NCBI RefSeq assembly: GCF_900119365.1
Contig: NZ_FPJO01000001.1
Span: 327,086 to 391,085 of the forward strand
Origin: Streptomyces atratus
GTDB taxonomy: Bacteria > Actinomycetota > Actinomycetes > Streptomycetales > Streptomycetaceae
Direction: 5' to 3'
DNA length: 64,000 nucleotides
Below, piece after piece: positions 55,148 through 63,678 of the stretch (the first letter of the stretch is position 1; each line of letters starts with the position of its first letter). The notes below the pieces were generated by a model. That model did not search any database. It was not told the origin of the DNA and worked only from the letters and a program-made list of their open reading frames with translations. The position numbers were made by a program, and so were the translations under genes.

Positions 55148-56512
55148 CTAGACGCGCGAAAGGCGCTTCAGGAGCAAGGCGGACGCAACGGGCCTGGCGC
55201 CCGCCTTCGCCACTCCGTCGGCGACTTCGCGGTCGGTGGAGACCACGACGACGGGCCTGCCCGGAGGTTCGGCGCGCGCCAGCTGGCGGATGAGCTCGTC
55301 GGCGGTCACCCCGGGCTTGCTGAACAGCACCCGGACCCCGCGCGGCGGCGCGAGCAGCACCGGGGCCGCCAGCTCGGCGCCGTCGAAGACACAGGTCATC
55401 TCGGCGCCGGTCTGTGCCGCGAGCACCGAGAGTCCGCCCAGCAGTCTCAACCGCTGCTTCTCCAGCGGGAGTTGCGGATAACCGGTCTTGGTGACGTTGT
55501 AGCCGTCGACGATCAGATGCGCCTGCGGCAGCGCGAGCAGCTGGTCGAGCAGGGCCGGGTCGGTCTCCGAAAGGGCCCTGGCTGCAATGTCCTTGGGCGA
55601 CATGCGGCCCGGCTCGACCGCGTCGACGCCGTCGGCGGGGCGGATCGAGGAGGGCGGCAGGGCCAGTTCGCGGCGGAGCCCGCTCGCCGCGTCGAGCACC
55701 GTGTCCAGCAGCAGCCGCAGCCGCATGTCCTCGACCGAGCGGCCCTCCCTGGCGGCCCGGCGGCCCGCCTCCACGGACGCCTCGGCCTCCCCCAGCCGCG
55801 CCTTGAGCCGACGGCTCTCGCTCTCGGCCGCGGAGACCTGGGCGGCCGCCTCGGACCGTACGGCGTCGGTCTCGGCCCGGCTGCGGCGCAGCGCGGCCTC
55901 ACCACGCCTGACCTCGTTGACGGCGCTGCGCAGCTTGCGCTGAAGGGATTCGGCCTCCTTGCGGGCCGCCTCCAGCTCGCCGCGCAGCCGCTCCGTCTCG
56001 CTCTTCGTCTGCGAGCGGGCCCGGACGAGCTCCTCGCGCAGCCGGTCCAGCTCGCGGCGGCTCTCCTCGTCGGCGCGCTCGGCGTCGGCACGCTGGGCCT
56101 CCTCGCCCGCGGCGGCGACCAGCTTCACCCAGCCCGCCGGGCGCAGCACATAGGCCACCGCGGCCACATCGACGGGATCGGCGGCGGCGGGCGGAGCACC
56201 GGCCTCCAGGGCGGCGGCCAGCTCCGACTGCCCCTCCTTGAGCCGGTCGCCGATGCGCTGCCGGAACAGCGCGTCGCCCTCCAGGGCGGCCGCCATCGCG
56301 TTCCCGGCGAACTTGGCCCGCCGGGTCGGGGTGAAGCGGGCGTACTGCCGCAGCTGGGCGGGGAGTTCGGTGACCGTCAGGCCGCCGAACGCGTCCGAGA
56401 CCAGAGCGACGACCCGCCGCCGTACACCTTCGGGCAGCGGGCGGTCGAGCGCCTCGACGGCGTCGCCGGCCGCCTCGGCCGACTCGGCGCCGCTCTCGGG
56501 CTGCTCCACCAT
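55148..56512 (-). CDS. NYN-domain RNA-binding/nuclease-like protein
   Basis: 454 residues. The N-terminal 130 residues form a helical domain conserved in actinobacterial NYN proteins (VRRRVVALVSDAFGGLTVTELPAQLRQYARFTPTRRAKFAG is best read as two segments near 30-70). About 135-265 is a long Arg/Glu/Ala coiled coil. The C-terminal YacP-like PIN/NYN domain has acidic sites HLIVDGYNVTKTGYP near 318, CVFDGAE near 360, and VVSTDREVADG near 415. Probably acts on RNA. Shine-Dalgarno GGGGTGA. Confidence 0.88.
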   Translation of the reverse strand: MVEQPESGAESAEAAGDAVEALDRPLPEGVRRRVVALVSDAFGGLTVTELPAQLRQYARFTPTRRAKFAGNAMAAALEGDALFRQRIGDRLKEGQSELAAALEAGAPPAAADPVDVAAVAYVLRPAGWVKLVAAAGEEAQRADAERADEESRRELDRLREELVRARSQTKSETERLRGELEAARKEAESLQRKLRSAVNEVRRGEAALRRSRAETDAVRSEAAAQVSAAESESRRLKARLGEAEASVEAGRRAAREGRSVEDMRLRLLLDTVLDAASGLRRELALPPSSIRPADGVDAVEPGRMSPKDIAARALSETDPALLDQLLALPQAHLIVDGYNVTKTGYPQLPLEKQRLRLLGGLSVLAAQTGAEMTCVFDGAELAAPVLLAPPRGVRVLFSKPGVTADELIRQLARAEPPGRPVVVVSTDREVADGVAKAGARPVASALLLKRLSRV

Positions 56513-56545
56513 CCGTCACCCCAAATGTCTATGGGCGCGGCTCCG

Positions 56546-56788
56546 TCAGGAGTCGGCACCCGGCCTGTCCACCAGTTCGATCTGGTCCACCGCATTGCAC
56601 CAACGGCAACGCACCGACTCGATGGTCTCACTGACCACCTCGCGTTCCTCGACGCTGGACTCACCGGCCAGGTCGAGATGGACGTATTCGACGACCTTCG
56701 AGGAGCGCGTCACGTCGAAGCGCGTGAGATTTCCGCAGAGCGTGCAGCGCCAGCGAGTCCCGTCGGTCGGCTGGGGAACCGTCGTCAT
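56546..56788 (-). CDS. Small zinc-ribbon protein
   Basis: 80 residues with two CxxC pairs, RCTLCGN near 14-20 and RCRWCNA near 60-66, separated by an acidic beta-rich stretch; a zinc ribbon. Conserved in Streptomyces, function unknown. ATG 56788 has GAGG eight bases upstream; the frame is open further but without a better start. Upstream of the NYN gene on the same strand, 33 bp apart, so probably cotranscribed. Confidence 0.82.
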   Translation of the reverse strand: MTTVPQPTDGTRWRCTLCGNLTRFDVTRSSKVVEYVHLDLAGESSVEEREVVSETIESVRCRWCNAVDQIELVDRPGADS

Positions 56789-56952
56789 CGTTGCGTCCTC
56801 TTTCGTCGAGCCTCGTGCTGCCTTGCCTTCAAGGATCTCGCGGTGCGCCGTCGAACTGCGGATGTCCTGCCGTAACCCTACGGCCTTGCCATGTCCCCCC
56901 GACACGGCGAGGCGGTCTGTCCCGTTCCCTCCGCTTGCGTCATGCTCTGTTC

Positions 56953-57705
56953 ATGATCGATCGGCGAGCTGTGACCGGCAGGCTGACCGGCGGGCTGCTA
57001 CGGACGGTCGCCTCGGGCGGACCGCTGGTGACCCATGCCCTGATCACGGTCTGCGTCCTGGTCTTCGTGATCAGCCCGCTCTCCGGCCTCGCCCCGGTGC
57101 CCGGGACCGCCGATGCCCTGCTCGCCGCCCAGGCCGGGTACTTCGAACGCTGGGGCGTGATCCCCGGTGAGCTGTGGGACGGCTCCGCACACGCCCTGCT
57201 CACCCCGCTCACCGCCCTCTTCGTCCACGGCAGCTGGCTGCACCTGCTCGGCAACGTGCTCTTCCTGTACGTCTTCGGGGCGATGACCGAGGAGCGCATG
57301 GGCCGGCTCGGGTTCACCTTCTTCTACGTCATCTGCGGCTATCTCGCCCTGGTCGCCTACGCGGCCGCCCACGCCACCTCCGACCAGACGCTGGTGGGCG
57401 CGTCGGGGGCGATCTCGGCGGTGCTCGGGGCGTTCCTGTACCTGTTCCCCAGGGCCCGGGTCACCAGCCTGTTCCCGTTCCTCTTCTTCCTGCCGCTGCG
57501 CTTCCCCGCCTGGATCGTGCTGGTCTTCTGGTTCGTCCTGCAGTGGCTGGCGGTCCAGGGCGCGGGCGACGGGGGGCCGGGGGTGGCCTATCTGGCCCAT
57601 GTGGTGGGCTTCGCCCTGGGCTTCGTCTACGCCTGGGGGCGTTTCCGGCGTACGGATAGAGTGAAGACACCAGCCACGGCCACCGAGGGAGAAAGCCAGC
57701 CGTGA
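56953..57705 (+). CDS. Rhomboid-family intramembrane serine protease
   Basis: 250 residues with six to seven membrane helices. HGSWLHLLGNVLFLYVFG near 90-107 carries the family His/Asn; catalytic Ser in GASGAISAVLGA near 151 and catalytic His in LAHVVGFALGF near 215. Cleaves membrane proteins within the bilayer. ATG 56953 lacks a Shine-Dalgarno; CATGCT six bases upstream may be a weak leaderless -10. Overlaps the next gene by four bases. Confidence 0.93.
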   Translation: MIDRRAVTGRLTGGLLRTVASGGPLVTHALITVCVLVFVISPLSGLAPVPGTADALLAAQAGYFERWGVIPGELWDGSAHALLTPLTALFVHGSWLHLLGNVLFLYVFGAMTEERMGRLGFTFFYVICGYLALVAYAAAHATSDQTLVGASGAISAVLGAFLYLFPRARVTSLFPFLFFLPLRFPAWIVLVFWFVLQWLAVQGAGDGGPGVAYLAHVVGFALGFVYAWGRFRRTDRVKTPATATEGESQP

Positions 57706-57983
57706 TCACCGCGATCGTGCTCATCAAAACCAGCGTGGACCGTATTCCCGAGATCGCCGAGGCCATCGCGGCGCTGGACAGCGTCAGCGAGGTCTTCTCG
57801 GTCACCGGTACGTACGACCTGATCGCCATGGTCCGGGTGGCCAGGCACGACGATCTGGCCGACGTCATCCCCGGCCGGATCAGCAAGATCCCCGGCGTCG
57901 AGGCCACCGACACGCATGTGGCGTTCCGTACCTACTCGCAGCACGACCTGGAGGCCGCCTTCGCCATCGGCCTCGACGCGTAG
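57702..57983 (+). CDS. Stand-alone Lrp/AsnC effector-binding (RAM) domain
   Basis: 93 residues, only the RAM domain of Lrp/AsnC regulators: ITAIVLIKTSVDRIPEIAEAIAALD, VSEVFSVTGTYDLIAMV and a C-terminal IGLDA. No DNA-binding domain. Stand-alone forms make oligomeric rings and may bind amino acids. GTG 57702 overlaps the rhomboid stop (GTGA), suggesting a functional or merely transcriptional tie. Confidence 0.93.
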   Translation: MITAIVLIKTSVDRIPEIAEAIAALDSVSEVFSVTGTYDLIAMVRVARHDDLADVIPGRISKIPGVEATDTHVAFRTYSQHDLEAAFAIGLDA

Positions 57984-58002
57984 GCACGTCTTCACGGCGT
58001 GA

Positions 58003-58048
58003 CACTTCGGCGGGGGACGGGCTGGGCTGCCCGTCCCCCGCCGAAGTG
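58003..58048. terminator. Very strong bidirectional hairpin
   Basis: Perfect 20-bp stem (58003-58022 with 58029-58048, beginning CACTTCGGCGGG) and a 6-nt TGGGCT loop, between the convergent RAM-domain and aminotransferase genes. Confidence 0.9.
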
Positions 58049-58059
58049 CTGTGTGCCTG

Positions 58060-59436
58060 TCAGAGCTGCGCCGCGCCCCGGTCCGGGACGCAGCGGCCGT
58101 CCTCGGTGCGGTACTTCCACTGGGCGCCCTTGCTCACCAGCTCCTTGACCGCGCGGACGAAACGCTCGATGTGCTCGTCCGGCGTACCGGCGCCGAAGCT
58201 CACCCGGATCGCGTTGAGTGAGAGCTCTCCCGGTTCGGCCTCCGGCGCGCCGCACTCGCCGACCTCCTGCGGGTCGCTGCCCAGCAGGGTGCGGACCAGC
58301 GGGTGGGCGCAGAACAGACCGTCGCGGACCCCGATGCCGTACTCGGCGGAGAGCGCGGCGGCGAAGTGCGAGCTGTTCCAGCCCTCCACCACGAAGGAGA
58401 TGACGCCGACCCGCGGGGCGTCGTCGCCGAACAGCGAGAGCACCTTGACCTCGGGGATGCCGGCGAGGCCGGCCCGGACCGTGCTCACGAGATGCTGCTC
58501 CCGGGCGACCAGGCCGTCGAAGCCCGCCTCGGTGAGCGCCTTGCAGGCGGAGGCGATGGAGTAGACGCCGATGACATTGGGGGAACCGGCCTCGTGGCGG
58601 GCGGCGGTGGAGTGCCACTCGACGTCCACGCCGCCGTCGGTGCGGCGGGCCACCTTGCGCGAGGCGCCGCCGCCCGCGAGGTAGGGGTCGGCCTCCTGGA
58701 GCCAGTCGGCCCGGCCGGCCAGGACACCCGAGCCGAAGGGCGCGTACAGCTTGTGTCCGGAGAAGGCGACCCAGTCGACGTCCAGCTCGGCGATGTCGAC
58801 GGGGTGGTGCGGGGCGAGCTGCGCGGCGTCCAGCACGATCCGGGCACCGTGCGCGTGCGCCGCGGCGGCCAGCTCCTTCACCGGCCACAGCTCGCCGGTG
58901 ACATTGGAGGCGCCGGTGACGCAGACCAGCGCGGAGCCGTAGGGCTCTCGGTCGGCGAGCGCGCGCTCCAGCGTCTCGACGGCCTGGGCGGGGGTGCGCG
59001 GGGCGTTCAGGTAGGTCACCCGGGCGTCGCGCCACGGCAGCAGCGAGGCGTGGTGCTCGGTCTCGTACACGAAGACCTGGCAGTCGGCCGGGACGACCGC
59101 GGCCAGCAGGTTCAGCGAGTCGGTGGTCGAGCGGGTGAAGATCACCTGGTCGTCGGCGCGGCAGCCGAGGAACTCCGCGACGGTCGCGCGGCTGTTCTCG
59201 AAGAGGTCCGTGGAAAGCTGCGAGAGGTAGCCGGCCCCGCGGTGGACGCTGCCGTAGTACGGCGCGTACGCGGCGACATCGTCCCAGACGCGCTGGAGGG
59301 CGGGGGCGCTGGCGGCGTAGTCGAGAGCGGCGTAGGTGACCTCACCACCGGTGACCAGCGGAACCGTCACATCCTTGCCCAGAACCGACAGAGGGGCACA
59401 AAGCGACTGGTCGGCGGCAGCGGTGAAGACAGACAT
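58060..59436 (-). CDS. Class V aminotransferase (cysteine desulfurase-like)
   Basis: 458-residue PLP enzyme. The PLP Lys is in AFSGHKLYAPFGSG near 230, with the DAAQLAPHH block near 207 and RSTTDSLNLLAAV near 102 typical of the SufS/CsdA-like fold. Long for SufS (about 410) and not linked to suf genes. A SAM-IV riboswitch upstream places it in sulfur amino acid metabolism, but its reaction is not known. ATG 59436 has GGGAG seven bases upstream; an in-frame ATG 59469 lacks one. Confidence 0.9.
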   Translation of the reverse strand: MSVFTAAADQSLCAPLSVLGKDVTVPLVTGGEVTYAALDYAASAPALQRVWDDVAAYAPYYGSVHRGAGYLSQLSTDLFENSRATVAEFLGCRADDQVIFTRSTTDSLNLLAAVVPADCQVFVYETEHHASLLPWRDARVTYLNAPRTPAQAVETLERALADREPYGSALVCVTGASNVTGELWPVKELAAAAHAHGARIVLDAAQLAPHHPVDIAELDVDWVAFSGHKLYAPFGSGVLAGRADWLQEADPYLAGGGASRKVARRTDGGVDVEWHSTAARHEAGSPNVIGVYSIASACKALTEAGFDGLVAREQHLVSTVRAGLAGIPEVKVLSLFGDDAPRVGVISFVVEGWNSSHFAAALSAEYGIGVRDGLFCAHPLVRTLLGSDPQEVGECGAPEAEPGELSLNAIRVSFGAGTPDEHIERFVRAVKELVSKGAQWKYRTEDGRCVPDRGAAQL

Positions 59437-59610
59437 GGCGAACTCCCGTAAGAGGCAGGCGAATTGCATGCGCCGGCGAATACGCGGCAGCGCAGCAGAA
59501 GAGAAAAGAGGGGGGGTGCGGAGGAGGGCCGACGGCCCTATCGCATTCGCGTGCTCACAAGAGACTCCCTAGGGACCAGGACCCCGGGGGTTGGCATTCA
59601 CAGATGCCGA

Positions 59611-59730
59611 GGGGCCCGCGCTTGCCGCAGACCTCGCTGCCCACGGCCTGGTCTTCACCCGGGGCACCCCGCCACGGACGGAGGGTTGCCGGACAGCGGG
59701 CCGGGGCCGTAGTCGCTGTCACTCATGACC
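59611..59730 (-). ncRNA. SAM-IV riboswitch
   Basis: The minus strand carries the SAM-IV landmarks in order: GGTCATGAGTGACAGC, GCTGTCCGGCAACCCTCC, GGGGTGCCCCGGGTGA, AGACCAGG and GGCAAGCGCGGG. This class occurs in actinobacteria before sulfur-metabolism genes and turns them down when S-adenosylmethionine is plentiful. About 175 bases separate it from the aminotransferase start; that stretch holds a GGCAT/ATGCC hairpin (59594-59609), a GGGCCG/CGGCCC hairpin and a six-codon ORF (59538-59558), which may form the expression platform. Confidence 0.9.
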
Positions 59731-59760
59731 TGCCCAGCATCTTGCCATACGTACGAAAAC

Positions 59761-59799
59761 GCGCAAGGCACAGTCCAGGATCCGGACTGCGCCCTGCGC
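59761..59799 (-). terminator. Hairpin after trpD
   Basis: GGCACAGTCC (59767-59776) pairs with GGACTGCGCC (59784-59793), one mismatch, extended by GCGCA/TGCGC at the base; 17 bp beyond the leftward trpD stop and just upstream of the SAM-IV element. Confidence 0.75.
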
Positions 59800-59815
59800 C
59801 ACATCTGCGCCTGTC

Positions 59816-60880
59816 TCAGGCGTTGCTGGCCGCCACCCAGCGCTCCAGCGCGCGCGTCGCCGCCCCGGAGTCGATGGACTCGGCGGCCTTCGCCATCCCG
59901 GCCGCGAGCTGCTCGTTCAGCGTGCCGTCCGCCGCGTCCAGCGCCACCAGCGCCGCCGCCGAGTTGAGCAGCACGGCGTCACGCACCGGCCCCCGCTCGC
60001 CGGCCAGCACCCGGCGGGCCACATCGGCGTTGTACGAGGCGTCCGCACCACGCAGGGCCTGCACGGGCACCAGCTCAAGACCGACGTCGCGCGGGTCGAA
60101 CGCCTCCTCGCGCACCGCTCCGTCCCGGACCACCCAGACCCGCGAGGTCGCGGTCGTCGTCAGCTCGTCCAGACCGTCGTCGCCGCGGAAGACCAGCGCC
60201 GAATTGCCGCGCCCGGCGAGGACACCGGCGACGATGGGCGCCATCTTCAGGTCGGCCACACCGACGGCCTGGGAGCGCACCCCGGCCGGGTTGGTGAGCG
60301 GCCCGAGGATGTTGAACGTGGTCGGCGCGCCGAGCTCCTTGCGGGCCCTGGCGACGTACCGCAGGGCGGGGTGGAATTTCACCGCGAAGCAGAAGGTGAT
60401 GCCCGCCTCCTCGGCGACCTCGACGACCCGCTGCGCGGAGAGGTCCAGGTTGACGCCGAGTTTTTCCAGCACATCGGAGGAGCCGCTCGCCGACGAGGAG
60501 GCGCGGTTGCCGTGCTTGACGACCTTGGCGCCGGTGCCGGCGATGACGATCGCCGACATGGTGGAGATGTTGACGGTCTTGGCGAGGTCGCCGCCGGTGC
60601 CGACGATGTCTACCGTGCGGCCGGGTACGTGGATGGTGTTGGCGTGCTCGTACATCGCCCGTACCAGGCCGGACACCTCGTCGATCGTCTCGCCCTTGGC
60701 CCGCAGGGCCACCGCGAATCCGGCGATCTGCACATCGGTCGCCTCGCCGCTCATGATGCGGTCCATCGCCCACGCGGTGTCGTCGGCGGTGAGGTTCTCG
60801 CCGCGCAGCAGGGGATTCAGCACGCCGGGCCAGGTACGGTCCGCCACGCTGTCGCCGCCGATCGGGGTCACAACGTTCAT
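59816..60880 (-). CDS. trpD: Anthranilate phosphoribosyltransferase
   Basis: 354 residues; transfers phosphoribose from PRPP to anthranilate, the second step of tryptophan synthesis. Visible: [20 protein letters not shown] near 90-109 (PRPP site), [18 protein letters not shown] near 122, and [11 protein letters not shown] near 184. ATG 60880 has AGGAG six bases upstream. Not clustered with the fused trpE 24 kb away; its neighbour is the cytochrome bc1 operon. Confidence 0.97.
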   Translation of the reverse strand: MNVVTPIGGDSVADRTWPGVLNPLLRGENLTADDTAWAMDRIMSGEATDVQIAGFAVALRAKGETIDEVSGLVRAMYEHANTIHVPGRTVDIVGTGGDLAKTVNISTMSAIVIAGTGAKVVKHGNRASSSASGSSDVLEKLGVNLDLSAQRVVEVAEEAGITFCFAVKFHPALRYVARARKELGAPTTFNILGPLTNPAGVRSQAVGVADLKMAPIVAGVLAGRGNSALVFRGDDGLDELTTTATSRVWVVRDGAVREEAFDPRDVGLELVPVQALRGADASYNADVARRVLAGERGPVRDAVLLNSAAALVALDAADGTLNEQLAAGMAKAAESIDSGAATRALERWVAASNA

Positions 60881-60949
60881 GGTCCGCTCCTGGGTCCACA
60901 GCCGGTAAAAGGGATCGCCTCCACCCTATCGAGCACCGTGGACAGCGAA

Positions 60950-60978
60950 GAGCCCCGTCCATCGAATGGACGGGGCTC
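60950..60978 (-). terminator. Terminator of the qcrCAB operon
   Basis: Perfect 13-bp stem GAGCCCCGTCCAT / ATGGACGGGGCTC with a CGA loop, 26 bp beyond the qcrB stop. Confidence 0.88.
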
Positions 60979-61003
60979 CTGCTGTGGCGATCAGTTCAGG
61001 CGA

Positions 61004-62629
61004 TCAGTGGTGACCGTGGCCGCTGGTGATCTCCTTGTACTCCTCGGCGGTGGGCTTGGCGATCTGGTTGTTCTCGCCGAAGTAGCCCTTGCTGAGCCGG
61101 GCCCGCAGCTTCTGCAGGGCCGACACCTTGCGCTCGACACCGTTCTCGTCGACCGTCGGGCCGATCTCGACCGGCTTGTACTGCTCGTGCGCGGTGAGCG
61201 TGTGCAGCTGCTCGGGGCCGAGCGGCTCGTGGATCTCGACGAACTCACCGTGCGGCAGGCGCTTGATGATGCCGGACTCGCGCCCGTGCAGCACCTTCTC
61301 CTTGTCGCGGCGCTGGAGGCCGAGGCAGATCCGCCGGGTGACGACGAACGCGATGACCGGGCCGACGAAGATGAAGATCCGGACGAACCAGGAGATGGCG
61401 TTCAGCGACAGGTGGAAGTGCGTGGCCCACAGGTCGTTGGCACCGCCGATGAAGACGACGACGTACTCGGTGATCCAGGCGACGCCGAAGGCCGTCCGGG
61501 TCGGGGCGTTGCGCGGGCGGTCCAGGATGTGGTGCTCGCGCTTGTCCCCAGTGATCCAGGACTCGACGAACGGGTAGACGGCGATGATCCCGAGCACCAG
61601 TCCGAAGGCCATCAGCGGGATGAACACACCCAGGACGAGCGTGTGGCCCCAGAGGTTGATCTCCCAGCCGGGCATCACTCGGATCAGACCCTCGGCAAAG
61701 CCCATGTACCAGTCGGGCTGGGCGCCGGTGGACACCTGGTCCGGACGGTACGGGCCGATGTTCCAGATCGGGTTGATCGTGGCGATGGCCGCGATGATGG
61801 CGATGATGCCGAAGACCAGGAAGAAGAAGCCACCGGCCTTCGCCATGTACACCGGCATCAGCGGCATGCCGACGACGTTCTTGTTGGTGCGGCCGGGTCC
61901 CGCGAACTGCGTGTGCTTGTGGTAGAAGACCAGGATCAGGTGCGCCACCAGCAGACCGAGCATGATGCCCGGCAGCAGCAGGATGTGGATCGAGTAGAAC
62001 CGGCCGACGAAGTCGTGACCGGGGAACTCTCCGCCGAACAGGAACATCGAGATGTACGTGCCGACGATCGGCATCGACAGGATCGCGCCCTGGGTGAAGC
62101 GGACACCCGTACCGGACAGCAGGTCGTCCGGGAGCGAGTAGCCGGTGAAGCCGGTGAACATACCCAGCACGAACAGCAGGAAGCCGAACAGCCAGTTGAT
62201 CTCACGCGGCTTGCGGAACGCCCCCGTGAAGAAGACGCGCATCATGTGCACGAACATGCCGGCCAGGAAGATCAGCGCGGCCCAGTGGTGGATCTGGCGA
62301 ACCAGCAGACCACCGCGGACGTCGAAGCTGATGTCCAGCGTCGAGGCGTAGGCCGCGGACATCCGGATGCCCTGCATCGGCTCGTACGAGCCGTGGTACA
62401 CGACCTCGCTCATGCTCGGCTCGAAGAACAGCGTCAGATACACACCCGTGAGGATGATGATGATGAAGCTGTAGAGCGCGATCTCCCCGAGCATGAAGGA
62501 CCAGTGGTCCGGGAAGATCTTGCGCATGTTGGCCTTGGCCAGGGAGTAGATCCCGAGCCGGCCGTCCGCCCAGTCGGCCACCCGCTCACCGGCGGGCGCC
62601 TTGCGCTGTGTGTCGGTCGCAGTACTCAT
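61004..62629 (-). CDS. qcrB: Cytochrome bc1 complex cytochrome b subunit
   Basis: 541 residues, actinobacterial QcrB. Eight membrane helices; haem-ligand His pairs in QIHHWAALIF with FYSIHILLLPGIM and HLILVFYHKH. The quinol-site motif is QPDWYMGF (PDWY for PEWY). A C-terminal extension of about 130 charged residues is typical of the obligate bcc-aa3 supercomplex of actinobacteria. ATG 62629 overlaps the qcrA stop (ATGA). Confidence 0.97.
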   Translation of the reverse strand: MSTATDTQRKAPAGERVADWADGRLGIYSLAKANMRKIFPDHWSFMLGEIALYSFIIIILTGVYLTLFFEPSMSEVVYHGSYEPMQGIRMSAAYASTLDISFDVRGGLLVRQIHHWAALIFLAGMFVHMMRVFFTGAFRKPREINWLFGFLLFVLGMFTGFTGYSLPDDLLSGTGVRFTQGAILSMPIVGTYISMFLFGGEFPGHDFVGRFYSIHILLLPGIMLGLLVAHLILVFYHKHTQFAGPGRTNKNVVGMPLMPVYMAKAGGFFFLVFGIIAIIAAIATINPIWNIGPYRPDQVSTGAQPDWYMGFAEGLIRVMPGWEINLWGHTLVLGVFIPLMAFGLVLGIIAVYPFVESWITGDKREHHILDRPRNAPTRTAFGVAWITEYVVVFIGGANDLWATHFHLSLNAISWFVRIFIFVGPVIAFVVTRRICLGLQRRDKEKVLHGRESGIIKRLPHGEFVEIHEPLGPEQLHTLTAHEQYKPVEIGPTVDENGVERKVSALQKLRARLSKGYFGENNQIAKPTAEEYKEITSGHGHH

Positions 62630-63678
62630 CCGCGCTCCCAGAAGGCAGGACCGACGGGCTCTTCGAAGTCACCGAGCGCTTCGAGGTTACCCTCGGCGTT
62701 CACACCGATCCGCAGCTGCGGAAGGGCGTGACCGGCCGGACCGAAGATGACACGGGCGCCGTCGGAGAGGTCGAAGGTGGACTGGTGGCACGGGCAGAGC
62801 ACATGGTGCGTCTGCTGCTCGTACAGGCTGATCGGGCAGCCGACGTGGGTGCAGATCTTGGAGAAGGCCACGATTCCCTCGTGGGCCCACTCGCGCTCGC
62901 GCTTGTCCTTGATGTTGTCCGGCTCGATGCGGATGATCATCAGCGCGGCCTTGGCGATCTGGTTCTGGAAGTCGTGCGCGTCCTCCTCCAGGCCCTCGGG
63001 CATGGCGAAGGTGAGCGAACCGACGGCGACGTCCTCGGGACGCAGCGGCTCCATCGTGTTCATGTTGATGAGCTGCTTGCCCTTGGCCCACAGGGTGTTG
63101 CGGAGCTTCTTCTCCGGCAGCGGACCGAGGTCGCGCAGCAGCATCACACCGGAGAGCGGCACCAGGGCCAGCGCGCCGAACATGGTGTTGCGGATCAGCT
63201 TGCGCCGTCCGAACGCGGACTCCTCGGCACCCGCCGCGAAGTCCGCCAGGACCTTCGCCTTGACCTCGGGCTCGGCCTCGATGGCGTGCCGGTCGTCGGC
63301 GACCTCCACGTCGGACATCAGCGTGCGCGCCCAGTGGACGGCGCCGGCGCCGATCGTGAAGAGGGCCACGCCCAGGGTCAGACCCAGGGAGAAGTTGAGC
63401 GCGCTCACGTGGCCGAAGGGCCAGATGTACACGATCTTGTCGACCGGGAAGATGACGTACGAGGCGATGAAGCCGACCGTCGCCAGCATGGACAGCGTGA
63501 ACATGAGCGCGACGGTGCGCTCGGAGCGCTTCGCAGCCCGTTCGTCGATGTCCTGGATGCGCGGCTTGTGGGCCGGCAGCCCCGGGTCGGCGAACGGGTC
63601 GTCCGCGACCTCTACCGCGCCGTGCGCGGGTGCCTGCTCAGCAGGCAGTTTCTCGTCTGGAATCTCTTGGCTACTCAT
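62626..63678 (-). CDS. qcrA: Cytochrome bc1 complex Rieske iron-sulfur subunit
   Basis: 350 residues. Three membrane helices (about 55-75, 90-112 and 165-185), as in actinobacterial QcrA rather than the single helix of mitochondrial Rieske proteins. The [2Fe-2S] ligands are in CTHVGCPIS near 278 and CPCHQSTFD near 297. ATGA overlaps on both sides couple it to qcrC and qcrB. Confidence 0.97.
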   Translation of the reverse strand: MSSQEIPDEKLPAEQAPAHGAVEVADDPFADPGLPAHKPRIQDIDERAAKRSERTVALMFTLSMLATVGFIASYVIFPVDKIVYIWPFGHVSALNFSLGLTLGVALFTIGAGAVHWARTLMSDVEVADDRHAIEAEPEVKAKVLADFAAGAEESAFGRRKLIRNTMFGALALVPLSGVMLLRDLGPLPEKKLRNTLWAKGKQLINMNTMEPLRPEDVAVGSLTFAMPEGLEEDAHDFQNQIAKAALMIIRIEPDNIKDKREREWAHEGIVAFSKICTHVGCPISLYEQQTHHVLCPCHQSTFDLSDGARVIFGPAGHALPQLRIGVNAEGNLEALGDFEEPVGPAFWERG

